Position numbers and translations under genes: made by a program
From: Adineta steineri
Lineage: Eukaryota > Rotifera > Eurotatoria > Adinetida > Adinetidae
Direction of reading: 5' to 3'
Length of the DNA stretch: 64,000 nucleotides
NCBI GenBank assembly: GCA_905250115.1
Contig: CAJNOI010000068.1
Coordinates: forward strand, 315,391 to 379,390
Shown: positions 13,082-24,188 of the stretch, in pieces
Layout of the letters: each line of letters starts with the position of its first letter
Numbering within the stretch: the stretch's first letter is position 1
The notes under the pieces: model-generated
The model's input: only the letters and a program-made list of their open reading frames with translations
The model's database searches: none
Told to the model about the DNA's origin: nothing

Positions 13082-14773
13082 ATGACCGACTCTCCAACAG
13101 ATACATCGAGAAACACTACATCTTCACATGTTTTTCATCGTTCTCTTGTCAATGAACCTTTGCTCGCTGTACGAGCAGAAGGGAATTACATTTATCTTAA
13201 AGATGGACGCAAGTTACTTGATGGTAGTGGTGGTGCTGCTGTGACAAATATTGGCCATGGCGATAAACGTGTCATTGCTGGCATTCTCGATCAATTGCAA
13301 ACTGTTGATTATGTTCATTCAGGAACATTTTCAAATAAAGTAAGTGAAAACGTTCATTCTTAGTTTTTCTCGCTCAACTATCGCGAGATAATTCAGGACA
13401 CGTACAGAATTCCTAAGTCTATAATAATCTTTTATTTATAGGCAGCCGAGGAACTCGCAATCGAACTGACCAAAGACAGTGGAATGGCAAGAGCAATATT
13501 TGTCTCAGGTGGTTCTGTAAGTTTAGTTTAAGTTGATTTATTCTTTTATCAATTATTTGAAAAAAAAGGAAGCGATAGAATCAGCGATCAAACTTGCTAG
13601 ACAATATCATTTGGAAAAAAAACAACCGGAAAGAATTAATTTTATTGCTCGTCAACAAAGTTATCATGGAAATACACTTGGTGCGCTTGGTCTCTGTCGA
13701 CATACAGCACGTCGTGCTCCTTTTTTACCATATTTTTCATCTCATTTTCATCATGTTTCACCTTGCTTTGCTTATCATTACAAGTTAGACAATGAATCAG
13801 ATGAAGACTATGTGAATCGTCTCGCTGATGAACTGGAAGCTAAATTCCAAGAACTCGGTCCTCACACAGTTGCTGCGTTTTTTGCTGAGACAAGTAAATA
13901 CGAGACACATGATAGATGAAGTTTATAGTTTATCTTCTTAATCTTAGTCGTCGGTGCTACAAGTGGTTGTACTCCAGCAGTGCCTGGTTATTTCAAGGCA
14001 ATGCGTAATGTATGTGATCGACATGGTGCTCTGTTTGTTCTCGATGAGATTATGTGTGGAATAGGACGAACGGGTAAAATGCATGCGTGGCAATGGGAAG
14101 ATCTTTCATCTCCACCAGATATTCAAGTTTTAGGAAAAGGACTTGGCGGTGGTTATGCTTCTCTAGCAACTATTCTCATTTCAACCAAAGTTATCAATGC
14201 TTTTCTTGCTGGATCAGGTTCATTCAATAATGGATATACTTATCAATCACATGCTGTTGGATGTAGAGCTGCTTTAGAAGTTCTCAAAATAATTAAACAA
14301 GATCAATTAATTGAACAATGTTATCAACGTGGAATCTTCTTACAAAAGATTCTCAACGAACAATTGAGCAATCATTTGCATGTTGGAGATATTCGGTTAG
14401 TTTTTTTCTCGATATTTACATATTTAATGTTCATTTAATAGAGGTCGTGGTCTATTCTGGTCAGTGGAATTTGTCAAGAACAAAGAGACGAAAGAGATGT
14501 ATCCATCAACTTGTTTATTCATTGATTCTATTATAAAAGAATGCATAGAACGTGGAGGTAAGTTGTTACCTATTCTAAATAAATATTCTAGATTTCTTTT
14601 TGTTTATAGTTGTCGTTTATCCTGGCTCAAAAGGTACGGCTGATGGTATCTGTGGAGATCATGTGATCATTGCTCCACCGTATACAATTACCGAAGACGA
14701 ACTTGCTTTTATTGTCGACACTCTCAAAGTAGCGATTATTGTTGTTTTTAAATCTATTCAAGAACTTGCTTAA
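13082..14773 (+). CDS. Class-III PLP-dependent aminotransferase (spliced)
   Basis: Exons by GT/AG and continuity of the family sequence: 13082-13339, 13442-13516, 13569-13893, 13948-14395, 14442-14557, 14610-14773, giving about 460 residues. Fold-type I hallmarks: DGSGGAAVTNIGHGD near the N-terminus, VSGGSEAIESAIKLAR (cofactor phosphate loop, built across an intron), SYHGNTLGAL, FVLDEIMCGIGRTG (the Asp binds the PLP ring nitrogen), and GKGLGGGY with the Schiff-base lysine. Class III enzymes transfer the distal amino group of omega-amino acids, diamines or DAPA; the substrate cannot be read from sequence. The closest general resemblance is to bacterial and fungal 'aspartate aminotransferase family' proteins, so an acquired and since intron-bearing gene is possible (inference). 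The last about 10 residues are hydrophobic and atypical. Confidence 0.85.
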
Positions 14774-15144
14774 TTTAATTCTCACGGATGATCATAATAT
14801 TATTCATATCAAAATCGAACATAGAAAATAATTGATTGACGTCTTTTATATAAATATTGTCAAGTAGACATTTGTGTTAGCATTTGTTTTGATGATTTTC
14901 AAACTTAATTTCATTCCAGTTGTTATCTGATTTATTTAGATTTTTTTGACGTATTACTATTTTGACTGCGTGAGATAATTGACATAATAAAATGCTTTTT
15001 TCGTTTCAAAGTAACAAATCTTATCAATTGGTTATAATTTTTGTAATCACTAAATAACTCCGTAACAATCGATATTAAATAGAAATATCAACAAGAGAAT
15101 AAAGTAACTACCACAAAAATATCTTCTAGATCACTGCCATAGTC

Positions 15145-15210
15145 AGGGTTTTAGTGTGGGCTTAGATGAATTCAATGAATGACAGGCAGAATATCACCCA
15201 CATTCTCAAG
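15145..15210. repeat. Telomere-like palindrome, degenerate
   Basis: GGGTTTTAGTGTGGGCTTAG ... ATATCACCCACATTCTCAAG. Retains the CTCAAG end. Confidence 0.55.
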
Positions 15211-15603
15211 TTAATCGATTCACGTTCGAATCGAGTTTTTTCTATTCGATTCGCTCTATGAATAGCACAACATCATTTAGATGATTGCAGGAATAGCTGT
15301 TAGTTTTGATGTTGACAGCATCCCACGGGCGCGTTTTATATTGAGAAGAAACTTCTTCTTGTGAGTACGCGATGATAAAACGTAGACAATCAATGTCATT
15401 ATTGATGGAATACGTAAGGCGAAATAACTTGTCTGAAAAGACCAATGATTACGAATCGATTTCATACACTCGGTAAGCAAGTTGAAAATCAAATTATAAA
15501 GGTTAATTAAAATGATAATACAACGCGAAATAAGCAGATATTTGTGTTGGCGAAATAATCTCTTCGACTGATGTCTGCCAAAGACTTCGTTCCGTTTTGA
15601 AGT

Positions 15604-15685
15604 CAGTGTGGGTGAAAAAAATTTAGATTCTCAGACACACTCGCACCAATATTTACATCCACAATCATTCGTCACCCACATCCAT
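15604..15685. repeat. Telomere-like palindrome, degenerate
   Basis: CAGTGTGGGTGAAAAAA ... CACACTCGCACC ... TCACCCACATCC; partly decayed. Confidence 0.5.
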
Positions 15686-15957
15686 ACTTTCTAGTTTCTG
15701 CGAAAATCCATCATTATCAGACATCGACGGTGAAGTACATGCTTATTTTGGTTTCTTGTTTATTTATTTTTTTTATATTTGAATAAAAACTGCGATCATT
15801 CGATCGTAACAGTACATGAGAAACGGATAGAAAAAGAAAAAAAGGAGTTTCTTGTTTATTCAATGTAAATATATGGAGTAATCTTTTACTAAGAGAGAAG
15901 ACAATATAGAAGGAGAGGGTGATATAGTATTCGCCGAGAGGCTCAAATAAACTACTT

Positions 15958-17570
15958 TTACTGCTGAGTTTCCATGTTATTTTTCATGCAGTTTAACACG
16001 AGTGTAACGCTTGACAAAGAGAATTGTTCTGGTAACAAAATATCCTTGTCATCGTTGAGGTTTCGTAGGTTCGTATTATGCTCGGCCAATTTTACTTCGC
16101 AATTGTTGAGTTCTTCCTCCTTTCGCTGAAGTGCCACGGCAGTTAAGTTTTCTTTCCTTCGAAGATCCTCTAAGTGCATACGCGCAGATATAATTTGTTC
16201 CTTATTATGGTTCAGTCCTTCGTACTCAAGCCAAAATATGTAAAACCAGTATCGATCCTCTTTTTTACTGATGTTAATCCAGTCTGGGTTCACCAGCACC
16301 TTCCACGTAAAACCATCATCTTTTGGATAGCCAGATGGATGTGATGCATTATGAGCCTTGAACATATACCTGCATTGGCAGCCGCCGCATTTCGAGTTTC
16401 GATCGCATGGTGCATTAATACTATGCTCACCAGCATTAAGAAACTTGATCCAATCATCGCCTGCGACACATTTCGATGCCGTTTTCTGGAGAGCGCATAA
16501 GCTCTCGATTTCTGCATTACACTGTGCAATCCTGGCTTTTATAATAGTTAGTTCTGTACGCAATCGTTCCACCTCTGTGAGCTGATTCGCACGAAGATTA
16601 TTCTCAATACGCACCGCCTTTATTAACTCACTAATTCGCCCATTGATAACTGCCAGTGCACTCTTGCGTTCGATGTCTAACGCAGGTGGTAGCGAGATAA
16701 GATGTGTATTCAAAGTAATCTTTTCCGCTTGAGATATGCAATCAAGAATCTGCTCACGCATGAGATAACTTCGGTAGAGTAAATCTGTTTTGTTGAAGAC
16801 TGTTTCCTTTGAATTAATCTGTTCCAAAAACTTCTCGATTTTTGAAGGTGCCCATTTCGAGTTGACAAAAAAGCATCGAACCATTGGGCAATTCCACTTG
16901 GAATCATTCAGTTGCATCAGAGTGTTGCATTGCTGCAAATGATTGTTAACAATTTCATCCCACGTTTCGTTTTCCAGACAGAGCTCGTATTCGTCGGATG
17001 AAACATGCGTCAGAACTAGAATGACATTCTGCGCTCTAAATAGAGGAGCAAACAAGTCGCGATAGTAAAGAAGCGCAGGGCCGGTCGCAGCGTCTATACG
17101 AGCGTTGAAGCGATACACAAGAACTAACGAATTCACATCATCAAATTGCGTTCCTATCATCCCGACCACAGTCATCATGTGTTGCAAATCTTTGTCTCGC
17201 CCAATATCATTAAGACCGGGTGTATCGAGAATGTGAAACCACTTTGCATTCCGGGCAGCCGAGGCATTCGGGGAGTTTTCGATCTCCAAAAGTTGACAAT
17301 AAGGCTCTTGTGTGTCTGGGTTCAATCTTGTAGATTGCTCAAAAAGCGGTGAACGTCCAGGTGTAGTTGGTTGTCCAAGATTGTACAAAAAATTGCCGAA
17401 AGTTCCTTTGCCGTGACCTGTTAGGAATGGTAAATTGTAGAGCAGTCCCGACGCACTTCGCCAATCTTACCTGTGCAACCAATTAAAATAACACGTTTTT
17501 CATTTTCATCAGATGGTGATTGAATTATTGTAGACGCCGTAGTGGGTCTTCGAAATATAGACATGTACAT
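15958..17570 (-). CDS. AIG1/GIMAP-like septin-class GTPase with coiled coil
   Basis: Two exons, 17570-17471 and 17417-15958 (53-bp intron), about 519 residues. The intron interrupts the P-loop and splicing rebuilds VILIGCTGHGKGTFGNFLYNL, a G1 motif of AIG1 type with Gly in place of the usual Ser after Lys. G3 is LDTPGLND. A G4-like VLTHVS follows, as in AIG1 proteins (T-H instead of N-K-x-D). The C-terminal half has long heptad-rich stretches around a Cys-rich knot (CDRNSKCGGCQC plus flanking His), a possible zinc site. Such GTPases oligomerise on membranes and are expanded in immune gene sets of plants, corals and molluscs; the role here is unknown. The gene is visibly richer in G+C than its neighbours, which may mean foreign origin or codon selection. 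Confidence 0.8.
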
Positions 17571-17738
17571 CTAAATGAGTTGGAATGAAATCAGATCATC
17601 ATGCACACCACAGATTTATTACACGAATTACCAACATAGTCAGAACCTTAATGTGCAGAAAAAATAATTTGTCTAATAATGAAACGCATTGGTATATTAC
17701 GGGTATGGTGAATGTGGCTCTGAGTTATCGATGTCCGA

Positions 17739-17803
17739 ATGTGGATGTGGGCGTGGATATGGGTGAGAGATGGATATAATATCCACACCCCACCCTCAAG
17801 ATG
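17739..17803. repeat. Telomere-like palindrome
   Basis: GTGGATGTGGGCGTGGATATGGGTG ... ATCCACACCCCACCCTCAAGATGG (arms at either end of the span); centre AGAGATGGATATAATA. One of the better examples of the family core. Confidence 0.75.
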
Positions 17804-18257
17804 GACAGTAAAAACTCATAAAAGAAAAAACCCCTCGCGTTCGGCCTGTTCTAATAAATGTAGTGCAGTTCATTCCTAATTGAGCATGTCAAAACTGTTT
17901 AATATACGAGTTATTTCAAACAGATTTATTCATGACATATATTAAAATATTTTTAAATCGAAACTGTTTTAAAATGACTTTCGGTTCTAGAAAAATGCCT
18001 TATTAGAATATTCTGATTCTTTAAAATTTAAATACTATGATCCAATCAAGTCAGAAATCAAATGTAGATACTTGGTAAACGATGTTGGAGAATATAAGTT
18101 TGCTTTTGTATAATTTCAATCGATGTTGCTGTGTATTTGTCGTGAATAAAATTACATGATTTTAATCAAGTTGTGACTAGTGTCGTCAATCAACAGACCA
18201 TGATACTTTCGTTAGCTTGGCAATTTCTTTTGCATAAATATATTCATCATAGCGTGT

Positions 18258-18388
18258 ATCTTGAGGATGTGAGTGTGAGTTTGAGTGTGGTGCGTGTGGA
18301 TGTGTTAGATGTAAATATGGATGAGAGATGAGGAGAATATCTATGAGCGCACCATCACAGATACTTGCACTCACACCATCATCTCACT
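18258..18388. repeat. Telomere-like palindrome, inverted orientation
   Basis: Begins with ATCTTGAGGATGTGAGTGTG, the reverse complement of the family's CTCAAGAT end, so this copy is reversed relative to most others. Confidence 0.6.
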
Positions 18389-18966
18389 TTTAGAATATAC
18401 TTGTAAAATAAAAATAAGAAAGCGATATATGTGCTTAATAAAACACCCCTTGTAATGCATCGAGCAATTCATCACTTATAACAATTTGCTCTACTTACCG
18501 TAAAAGTAGCTAATTCGCTTAGTTAAATAACAAATGTGTAACGAAGCGCGACAAAAAATAGTAGAAAATCGATGATCACTTTGTATCTGAAATAAAATAA
18601 ACATACCGCTCATACATTACTTACAAAATCATATTAATGCGGGTCCTATTATCACAAGCAATAGAGAGACGCCACCAGCATAGTTTCCTTATCGTGCTTA
18701 CTTAATTGCGGCAACGAAGTTTCAAAAAATTGTGAAAACCATGTTAATATAAAAATCTGTGAAAAATGATACTTAAAAATGTCCAAACCGCTTAATTCAG
18801 TTGTTCTTTAACAACCGTGATTAAGTGCTGATTTTAATGGAAAACGATGATGCGGTCACACGGAAAGTATCAATAAACTGAATGCCAACCAAGAAAAGGA
18901 TGAAATTTCAGCATTCACCAAGAATACAATAGAGCAAATGTTTAGAAGTGCTCCCGTATAAGGCCC

Positions 18967-19190
18967 TTACTTTATTCTTTATTACAAAGAAAAATAGAGA
19001 TAAACATTTACAGTACTTTATCCTTCATTATACAGAAATATAAAGATAAAAATTTAGGGTACTTTATTCTTTATTGTACAGAAATATAAAGATAAAAATT
19101 TAGGGTACTTTATTCTGTATTATAAAGAAAAAGTAAAGATAAAAATTTTCGTTACTTTATTCTGTATTATAAAGAAAAATACAGACAATT
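18967..19190. repeat. 46-bp tandem repeat, about 4.8 copies
   Basis: The word TACTTTAT recurs at 18968, 19014, 19060, 19106 and 19153 (period 46, last 47). The unit contains TACTTTATTCTTTATT, GTACAGAAATAT and AAGATAAAAATTTAGGG. An isolated related unit lies at about 19583-19630, on the other side of the foldback element. Confidence 0.85.
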
Positions 19191-19580
19191 AACGCTCGTA
19201 TAGAGACTCGCTCAGCTCTTTCTCGTAGAAGCGATGTGTCGTCGCTACTAGTAAACTATTTATTCAAACAATTTCAAAACCGACTTCGGATTTTAGTTGC
19301 TCGACTCGACCATCTTTTGGTTAACCCTTATAAAAAATGTGTTTTTGGAAAAAAGTAGTTCTGTGTGTAAAAAAATTGATCCGAAAACAATTTTAAAAAC
19401 TAACATCAGATTCGAGTTCTTTGACCCCGACACCCGTTGGTCAACCGTTATAAAAACAAATTTCTTTTATATCTTTACGTAGTTTTTGGACCAATCGGTG
19501 AAGTGCGGACACACAAGCAGGCAAGCAATCAAGAAGACAATTTATGTTTACAAGTCTCTTGTCTACGAGAAAAAGAATGA
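19190..19580. repeat. Dispersed foldback element, copy 2
   Basis: CTCTTTCTCGTAGAAG (about 19215) and CTTGTCTACGAGAAAAAG (about 19557) are inverted ends. Shares ordered blocks with 2893-3135. It lies between 46-bp-repeat material on both sides. Confidence 0.5.
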
Positions 19581-19691
19581 CGATTTTCGTGACTTTATTC
19601 TTTATTGTAAAGAAAAACAAAAATAAAGTAGTACTCCTACTCCCATTTACATATAAAACAGAAGAGAGAACAAACACAAAAAAGGAATAAT

Positions 19692-19868
19692 TCGTGGCGT
19701 AACTAGAATTTTGCTGTGGGAAAGCTGAGCTCCATACTCACCAGGATTTTGCTGTAGGGGAGCTGAGCCATACTCTGTTAATCAAAAGTGTCGGACAGTC
19801 TGAGAGAATCTCAAAATTTTCTAGCAGCTGCGAAGCTCCCCGTAGCTCCTCCAGTGATTACGCCACTA
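19692..19868. mobile_element. Short MITE-like element with TGGCGTAA ends
   Basis: The left end GTGGCGTAACTAGAATTTTG and right end TGATTACGCCACTAGG are inverted. The inside has a repeated AGGATTTTGCTGTAGGGGAGCTGAG-type segment (19704-19733 and 19740-19769). End sequences resemble the element at 4014-4206. No coding capacity, so a non-autonomous DNA transposon. Confidence 0.55.
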
Positions 19869-20059
19869 GGAATAATGTGCTAGGAAGCAAACTCTCACGG
19901 CAGCTAACGATGATTAAATTTTAACTTGAAATCCTTGAGTAAATGAATCTGCAAAAGTGAATATCGATAAAAAAGTTGAATACACGAAACACAGTGGGAA
20001 AAAGAGTCATGCCAGTTAATATTAATAAAATAATTCAACGAAGAAAGAAATGGATAAAA

Positions 20060-20213
20060 TTTGGATGTGGGCATGGGTGCGAACTTGGCTGTCGGTATCG
20101 TTGTGTTGGTACGAGGATTGCGCTCATTACACAAGCATATAACCACCCACACCCTGACTCACACGTACACGCACATCTATCCATCCCCAGCCACACCACC
20201 TACACTCAAGATG
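20060..20213. repeat. Telomere-like palindrome, long copy
   Basis: TGGATGTGGGCATGGGTGCG on the left. A long C-rich right arm with ACCCACACCCTGACTCACAC and CCACACCACCTACACTCAAGATG. Larger spacer than other copies. Confidence 0.65.
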
Positions 20214-20223
20214 ATATATTTCA

Positions 20224-20279
20224 TCAACGTATGGCATATATATATATGTACATGATCATGAGATCACGCCATACGTTGA
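20224..20279. repeat. 12-bp perfect inverted repeat
   Basis: TCAACGTATGGC (20224-20235) and GCCATACGTTGA (20268-20279) around an AT-rich, TGATCA-containing loop. It sits just beyond the preceding telomere-like palindrome. Confidence 0.6.
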
Positions 20280-20542
20280 ACAATGACGTGTATCAAACGA
20301 TGATCAGGTCATATACAAATACATCGAAAAGGACCAGTAAAAGAATATCACAACATATATGAAAGATGATAGTACAATCAAGGATCATCTCGATAACAAT
20401 ATATATAAAGAAGAAGGTTTGTTTGTCTGTCTGCCTGTTTGTTCTTGATACATTTGGTTTCTGTGATAGCTATCGTCATAAAATTTTCTACCGGAGTCCT
20501 CTAGGCTGAGAGGAAGGTCGACATGGGATTTGCGCAGTCGAA

Positions 20543-20745
20543 GGTGATGGCTGGGTAAAATTTCACCCAGATAGTCCTCTGATAACTAATGTCACCGCAC
20601 TTCTCATGGCACTTCTCTAGATCCAATGGAAGACCGAGAGGGAGTTACCTACATTGATGGTAGCAGGAGGTGGTGCCTGGATGAAATTTCGCCCAGGCGG
20701 TTATGTGATAGCTAAGGTCACCAAACTGTTCATGACTCTTCCTTA
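20543..20745. repeat. Diverged tandem duplication
   Basis: The block GGCTGGGTAAAATTTCACCCAG ... TCACCGCACTTCTCATGG recurs as TGCCTGGATGAAATTTCGCCCAG ... TCACCAAACTGTTCATG (start and end words only), about 125 bp on. Confidence 0.55.
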
Positions 20746-21113
20746 TATACAAGCAAAGTCGAGAGAGGGTGGAAGACGGAAGGTGGCTGAAATTTAACCG
20801 AATTTCGTTTAACTTATTTGAGTGATCTTTAGAGCATGCATCTATTACTACGTTTTCGCACTGGTCTGGTTGTGTTACACAAAAGTGGAGGCGATTGAGG
20901 AATGAGATAAAAACCTCCACACATTATTCGCTGGACTATCGTGCTTTATCGTGGACGGGTGTACCCTCGATAGATGAAACTTCAACCCGAAATCTAAGCA
21001 TTTTTAGGTCCAAAATGAAGTGTAGATAGAGTTGAACCGGGATTTGTAAAAAAACAATGAATTTCTCGACGGGATCTGTAAAAGAACTAATGGATTTTGA
21101 GTGCTCCATCATG

Positions 21114-21225
21114 AGAGTGTGGGTGTAGGTATTATGTCTATCTCTCACCTGTACCCACATCCGCCGCACCAACCCATCCACTCACACACCCACAGCCACC
21201 GCAGCCTCCCACACCCTCAAGATGC
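21114..21225. repeat. Telomere-like palindrome
   Basis: GAGAGTGTGGGTGTAGGTATTA and ATCTCTCACCTGTACCC, followed by an extended C-rich arm that ends in CCCACACCCTCAAGATG. Confidence 0.75.
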
Positions 21226-22252
21226 TCATAGTTCGTCTATGGCTATCCTGTGCAATACCTAGAATTCCTCAAGAGCTTTCATATACGGTACGTATAGCTG
21301 ACATGTAGGTATGGCTTTGTCTGTGAGAGTAGGATTTGGAGTACATATACACCCAAACCACCATCCAAATCGACATTCACCCTCCAAAACTTCCGCATTT
21401 TATCATAATCTTACAGATTTCGTTTTCGTCTGTTTTTATTTCTAAAAAAGGTCTACTTATTGACAGACTTTTATTTCTGATTCATTCTGTAAAATATAAT
21501 ATTGTTTCATCTTCAGAGCCGTACTTGGATTACACGCAAGTTAATAAACTTTTATAATCTTTCACGAAGAAAATATATATGTTAAGTTGTCTCCAATTAC
21601 AAAATATCATAAATCTTGAAAAAATAAAAAAACAAAGAAGTTTTCTGACTACAAACTATTCACGAAGTTCGATGTTTGTCGTCGGTCGAATAAAAATGAT
21701 ATTATCAACCCGATCAGCTATAGACCGAATTGCATTATTTGTCTTTTTACTGATTTTTAATTATCAATTTTATAATGTGCTTGTAACTACAGTGCAAATC
21801 CATTCATAAAGTATCAACTACTATCATGATATTCCGATTGACAAGAAAATCCGCAATGAATGTACTTTTTCAATGATCATCTCTTACATGCTGTTGTACA
21901 TATATTTTGAAAAAAACGGAATGTACGAGGCGCACTTTGTAAAAAACATTTTACACAATATGATATCATATTTAAATCTATGTGTGTTTTCGTTATCTTT
22001 ATTTGCAAAGTTCACATGTGCTTTAAACCGTTATTTCTGAGATATAATAAATCTGATCCGAAATGCGTTGCATAAATTTCTAAAGATTCTCAAAGTTCAG
22101 CATGAAAAATTTCGTACAATCCTAGTTATTTACTACTGATTTCTCTAAAATTTAATAAAAGATTTTTTTTCGTTTCTGTAACTCTATACTTGATTGAAAA
22201 CAACATTCGGATTGACGATATTAAAGATGAAGAATACTTAAATATACTTGGC

Positions 22253-22408
22253 GAATGACGCTGATGTAATTTTATCTATCTTCCAAATCTGTCAATATAC
22301 TTAAAGAGATGACGCTGCAATTTTTAACGTCCTTCCAAATCTGTCAATACACTTAAGAAGATGACGATGCACTTTTTTCATGCTTTAAAATTTGTCGATG
22401 TATTGACA
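22253..22408 (+). promoter_or_regulatory. Three 52-54 bp tandem repeats in the epoxide hydrolase promoter
   Basis: TGACG recurs at 22256, 22310 and 22362. Each unit carries GATGACGCTG, a T-rich run, CTTCCAAATCTGTCAATA and CTTAA. The third unit is diverged and ends within 15 bp of the TATA box. Position and periodicity suggest multiplied regulatory sites (inference). Confidence 0.6.
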
Positions 22409-22418
22409 AACCAAGCTG

Positions 22419-22428
22419 TATATATAAA
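22419..22428 (+). promoter_or_regulatory. TATA box
   Basis: TATATATAAA, about 92 bp upstream of the ATG at 22520. Confidence 0.6.
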
Positions 22429-22519
22429 TGCGTCAAAAGTAATTTGAGTGAATATATTTCATACAATACAAAAACGCAAAACAGGATAAATTTATCTTTG
22501 CCTGATATTTTAACGCAAC

Positions 22520-23650
22520 ATGATGGTACCAACGCATTCTATCTTGTATTTTTGCATCATCATTGCAGTTGCCAAATTTTTTGTCTGTGCATCCTCATCG
22601 ATTGACAGAATCGCTGCGACGCAGACTTTTACTTTCAGTTCTGAATTTATACATATCAAAGCCATCGGTGACAAACCAACTCTCTTGTTTCTTCATGGCT
22701 TTCCGTCATCATTTCATTCATGGCGTCATCAAACTAAATATTTTTCAGATCAAGGCTACGGTTGTCTGGTGCCCAATTTAATGGGCTATGGTAAAACTTC
22801 TTCTCCTGCGAACGAGACTGAATACGATAGCAAATCAATAGTCGATCATCTGATTGCTCTTCTTTATCATGTAAACTTAGGCAATTCCAAAGTCTTCGTC
22901 ATAGGACATGACTGGGGTGCACGAACGGCCAGTCGATTTGTTTTATACCATCCTGAACGAACATTAGGCGCTGTGCTACTCAGCGTTGCATATAGTCCGC
23001 CTGGCCAATTTAATCTGAACGTGGTTCTTAACCAGTCACTTCTAGTTTATAACTATACAAGCATTGGTTACTGGGAATTCTTCCAAGCTAATGATGCAGC
23101 ACGAATTATTGAAGAAAAATTGGATAGCTTTATCGACCTTATTTTTGCGAACGATTCAATGCTTGCAAGAACAGATTTTGCTCCAGTTGGTAAAGTACGA
23201 GCATGGCTAAGCAGTGGAAGACGAACTGATCGGGCTTCGTACATGACACAAGAAGACTATCAAACAGTTTACGACTATCTCAATAAACAAATGCAACCAA
23301 AGTTGAACTGGTTCAAAGCAATCATTGCCAACGTCGATTGGGAGTATGAAAAGACTCTTAATGCAACAGTGCAACGACCTGTACTCTTTATTGAAGGCAC
23401 CAGAGATTATATTGGCATTATTGGTGCCAGTGAAAGACAAAAGCAATATATCTCTGACTTGAAAATAGTTAAGCTGGATACTGGCCATTGGGTGATGGAA
23501 GAAAAACCAGAAGAGGTCAATCGAGAGATCGATCAATGGATCAAAGAAGTTATATCTAACAAGTCTGCTGCATCTTCAGTTTTATTGGCTCCCTATTTTT
23601 GTTTTCTTACTGTCTACTTTTTGTTCAGTATCTCAACAAATTCTTTTTAG
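22520..23650 (+). CDS. Secreted, probably GPI-anchored, epoxide-hydrolase-like alpha/beta hydrolase
   Basis: 376 residues in a single exon. Residues 1-25 form a signal peptide. The alpha/beta-hydrolase core shows the oxyanion-hole motif HGFP (about residue 60), the nucleophile elbow GHDWGA with catalytic Asp (about residue 133), cap-domain sequence, an acidic residue region FIEGTRD, and the catalytic His in DTGHWVMEEKPEEV. This matches epoxide hydrolases (Asp nucleophile, hydrolysis of epoxides to diols) rather than esterases. The last about 25 residues are hydrophobic after an N-K-S-A-A-S-S small-residue stretch, a typical GPI-attachment signal. No intron, although introns are common in this window. 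The family is rich in bacterial and fungal members, so horizontal origin is plausible but unproven. AATAAA lies about 22 bp past the stop. Confidence 0.87.
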   Translation: MMVPTHSILYFCIIIAVAKFFVCASSSIDRIAATQTFTFSSEFIHIKAIGDKPTLLFLHGFPSSFHSWRHQTKYFSDQGYGCLVPNLMGYGKTSSPANETEYDSKSIVDHLIALLYHVNLGNSKVFVIGHDWGARTASRFVLYHPERTLGAVLLSVAYSPPGQFNLNVVLNQSLLVYNYTSIGYWEFFQANDAARIIEEKLDSFIDLIFANDSMLARTDFAPVGKVRAWLSSGRRTDRASYMTQEDYQTVYDYLNKQMQPKLNWFKAIIANVDWEYEKTLNATVQRPVLFIEGTRDYIGIIGASERQKQYISDLKIVKLDTGHWVMEEKPEEVNREIDQWIKEVISNKSAASSVLLAPYFCFLTVYFLFSISTNSF

Positions 23651-24188
23651 CAACATTCTTTTGTTGGTTCAATTAATAAATATATAAAAAGAAATACCTT
23701 GTTTTGTACAAAAGAGGCAGAAGCAATGAAGGGTGGATGCGAGTAGAGGTTTTGTATGAATATCTTTTGTTTGCTTACGCTCACGATCTTAAGATGCCCT
23801 TGTGAAGCATATGCTACAAAGTAGAAAAAAGCACTTTTTGATGCCAAATAAAGATCTTATATCCTCATAAATAATTGTAAGATGAAACTAAGGATTCATA
23901 TATACAAATTACACACCAAATCTCTGGTGTCTATGTCAGTCATCTGAAACATTTAGACAGCTTCGCTTGTTAGTCCAAACAAGAGGTTACTGAATTTTTA
24001 TATTTATGTGATGTAAGAAAAATGAGAGTATACGATTAGAAATTTAGATAAGACATGCAACATATTTATTTGCTATTCTTCGGTCTTTTTAGTGTTGGTA
24101 TAGCTTTGTTATCTGCTTTGTTACATTGATATTAGAAGAGAAAGTTTACTTTACCATTTTCACTGTTACTTGTTTGTCGATTACAACT
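23651..24188. other. Intergenic
   Basis: About 540 bp. A possible, very degenerate palindrome relic (GGGTGGATGCGAG ... CTCACGATCTTAAGATG) is at about 23730-23795. Nothing else. Confidence 0.35.

Larger units (their letters stand above)
14774..15957. other. Intergenic with two degenerate palindromes
   Basis: Degenerate telomere-like hairpins lie at 15145-15210 and 15604-15685. A short GC-richer patch at 15295-15340 (CCCACGGGCGCG) sits in a minus-strand open frame that I could not tie to any family. Confidence 0.5.
17571..22418. other. 4.8-kb gene-free, repeat-rich interval
   Basis: No supported gene. Contents listed separately: palindromes at 17739-17803, 18258-18388, 20060-20213 and 21114-21225; a 46-bp tandem array at 18967-19190; a foldback element at 19190-19580; a TGGCGTAA element at 19692-19868; a diverged tandem duplication at 20543-20745; and promoter-proximal repeats from 22253. 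Confidence 0.6.

Noticed and set aside
15242..15492. Two overlapping minus-strand frames (67 and 71 codons)
   Set aside because: Not assignable to any family and without splice-supported continuation; possibly a relic, but unsupported.
18186..20362. Pro/Thr/His-rich open frames (for example 18186-18374, 19976-20362, 20061-20255)
   Set aside because: They run through telomere-like palindromes and encode only TH/PH repeats.
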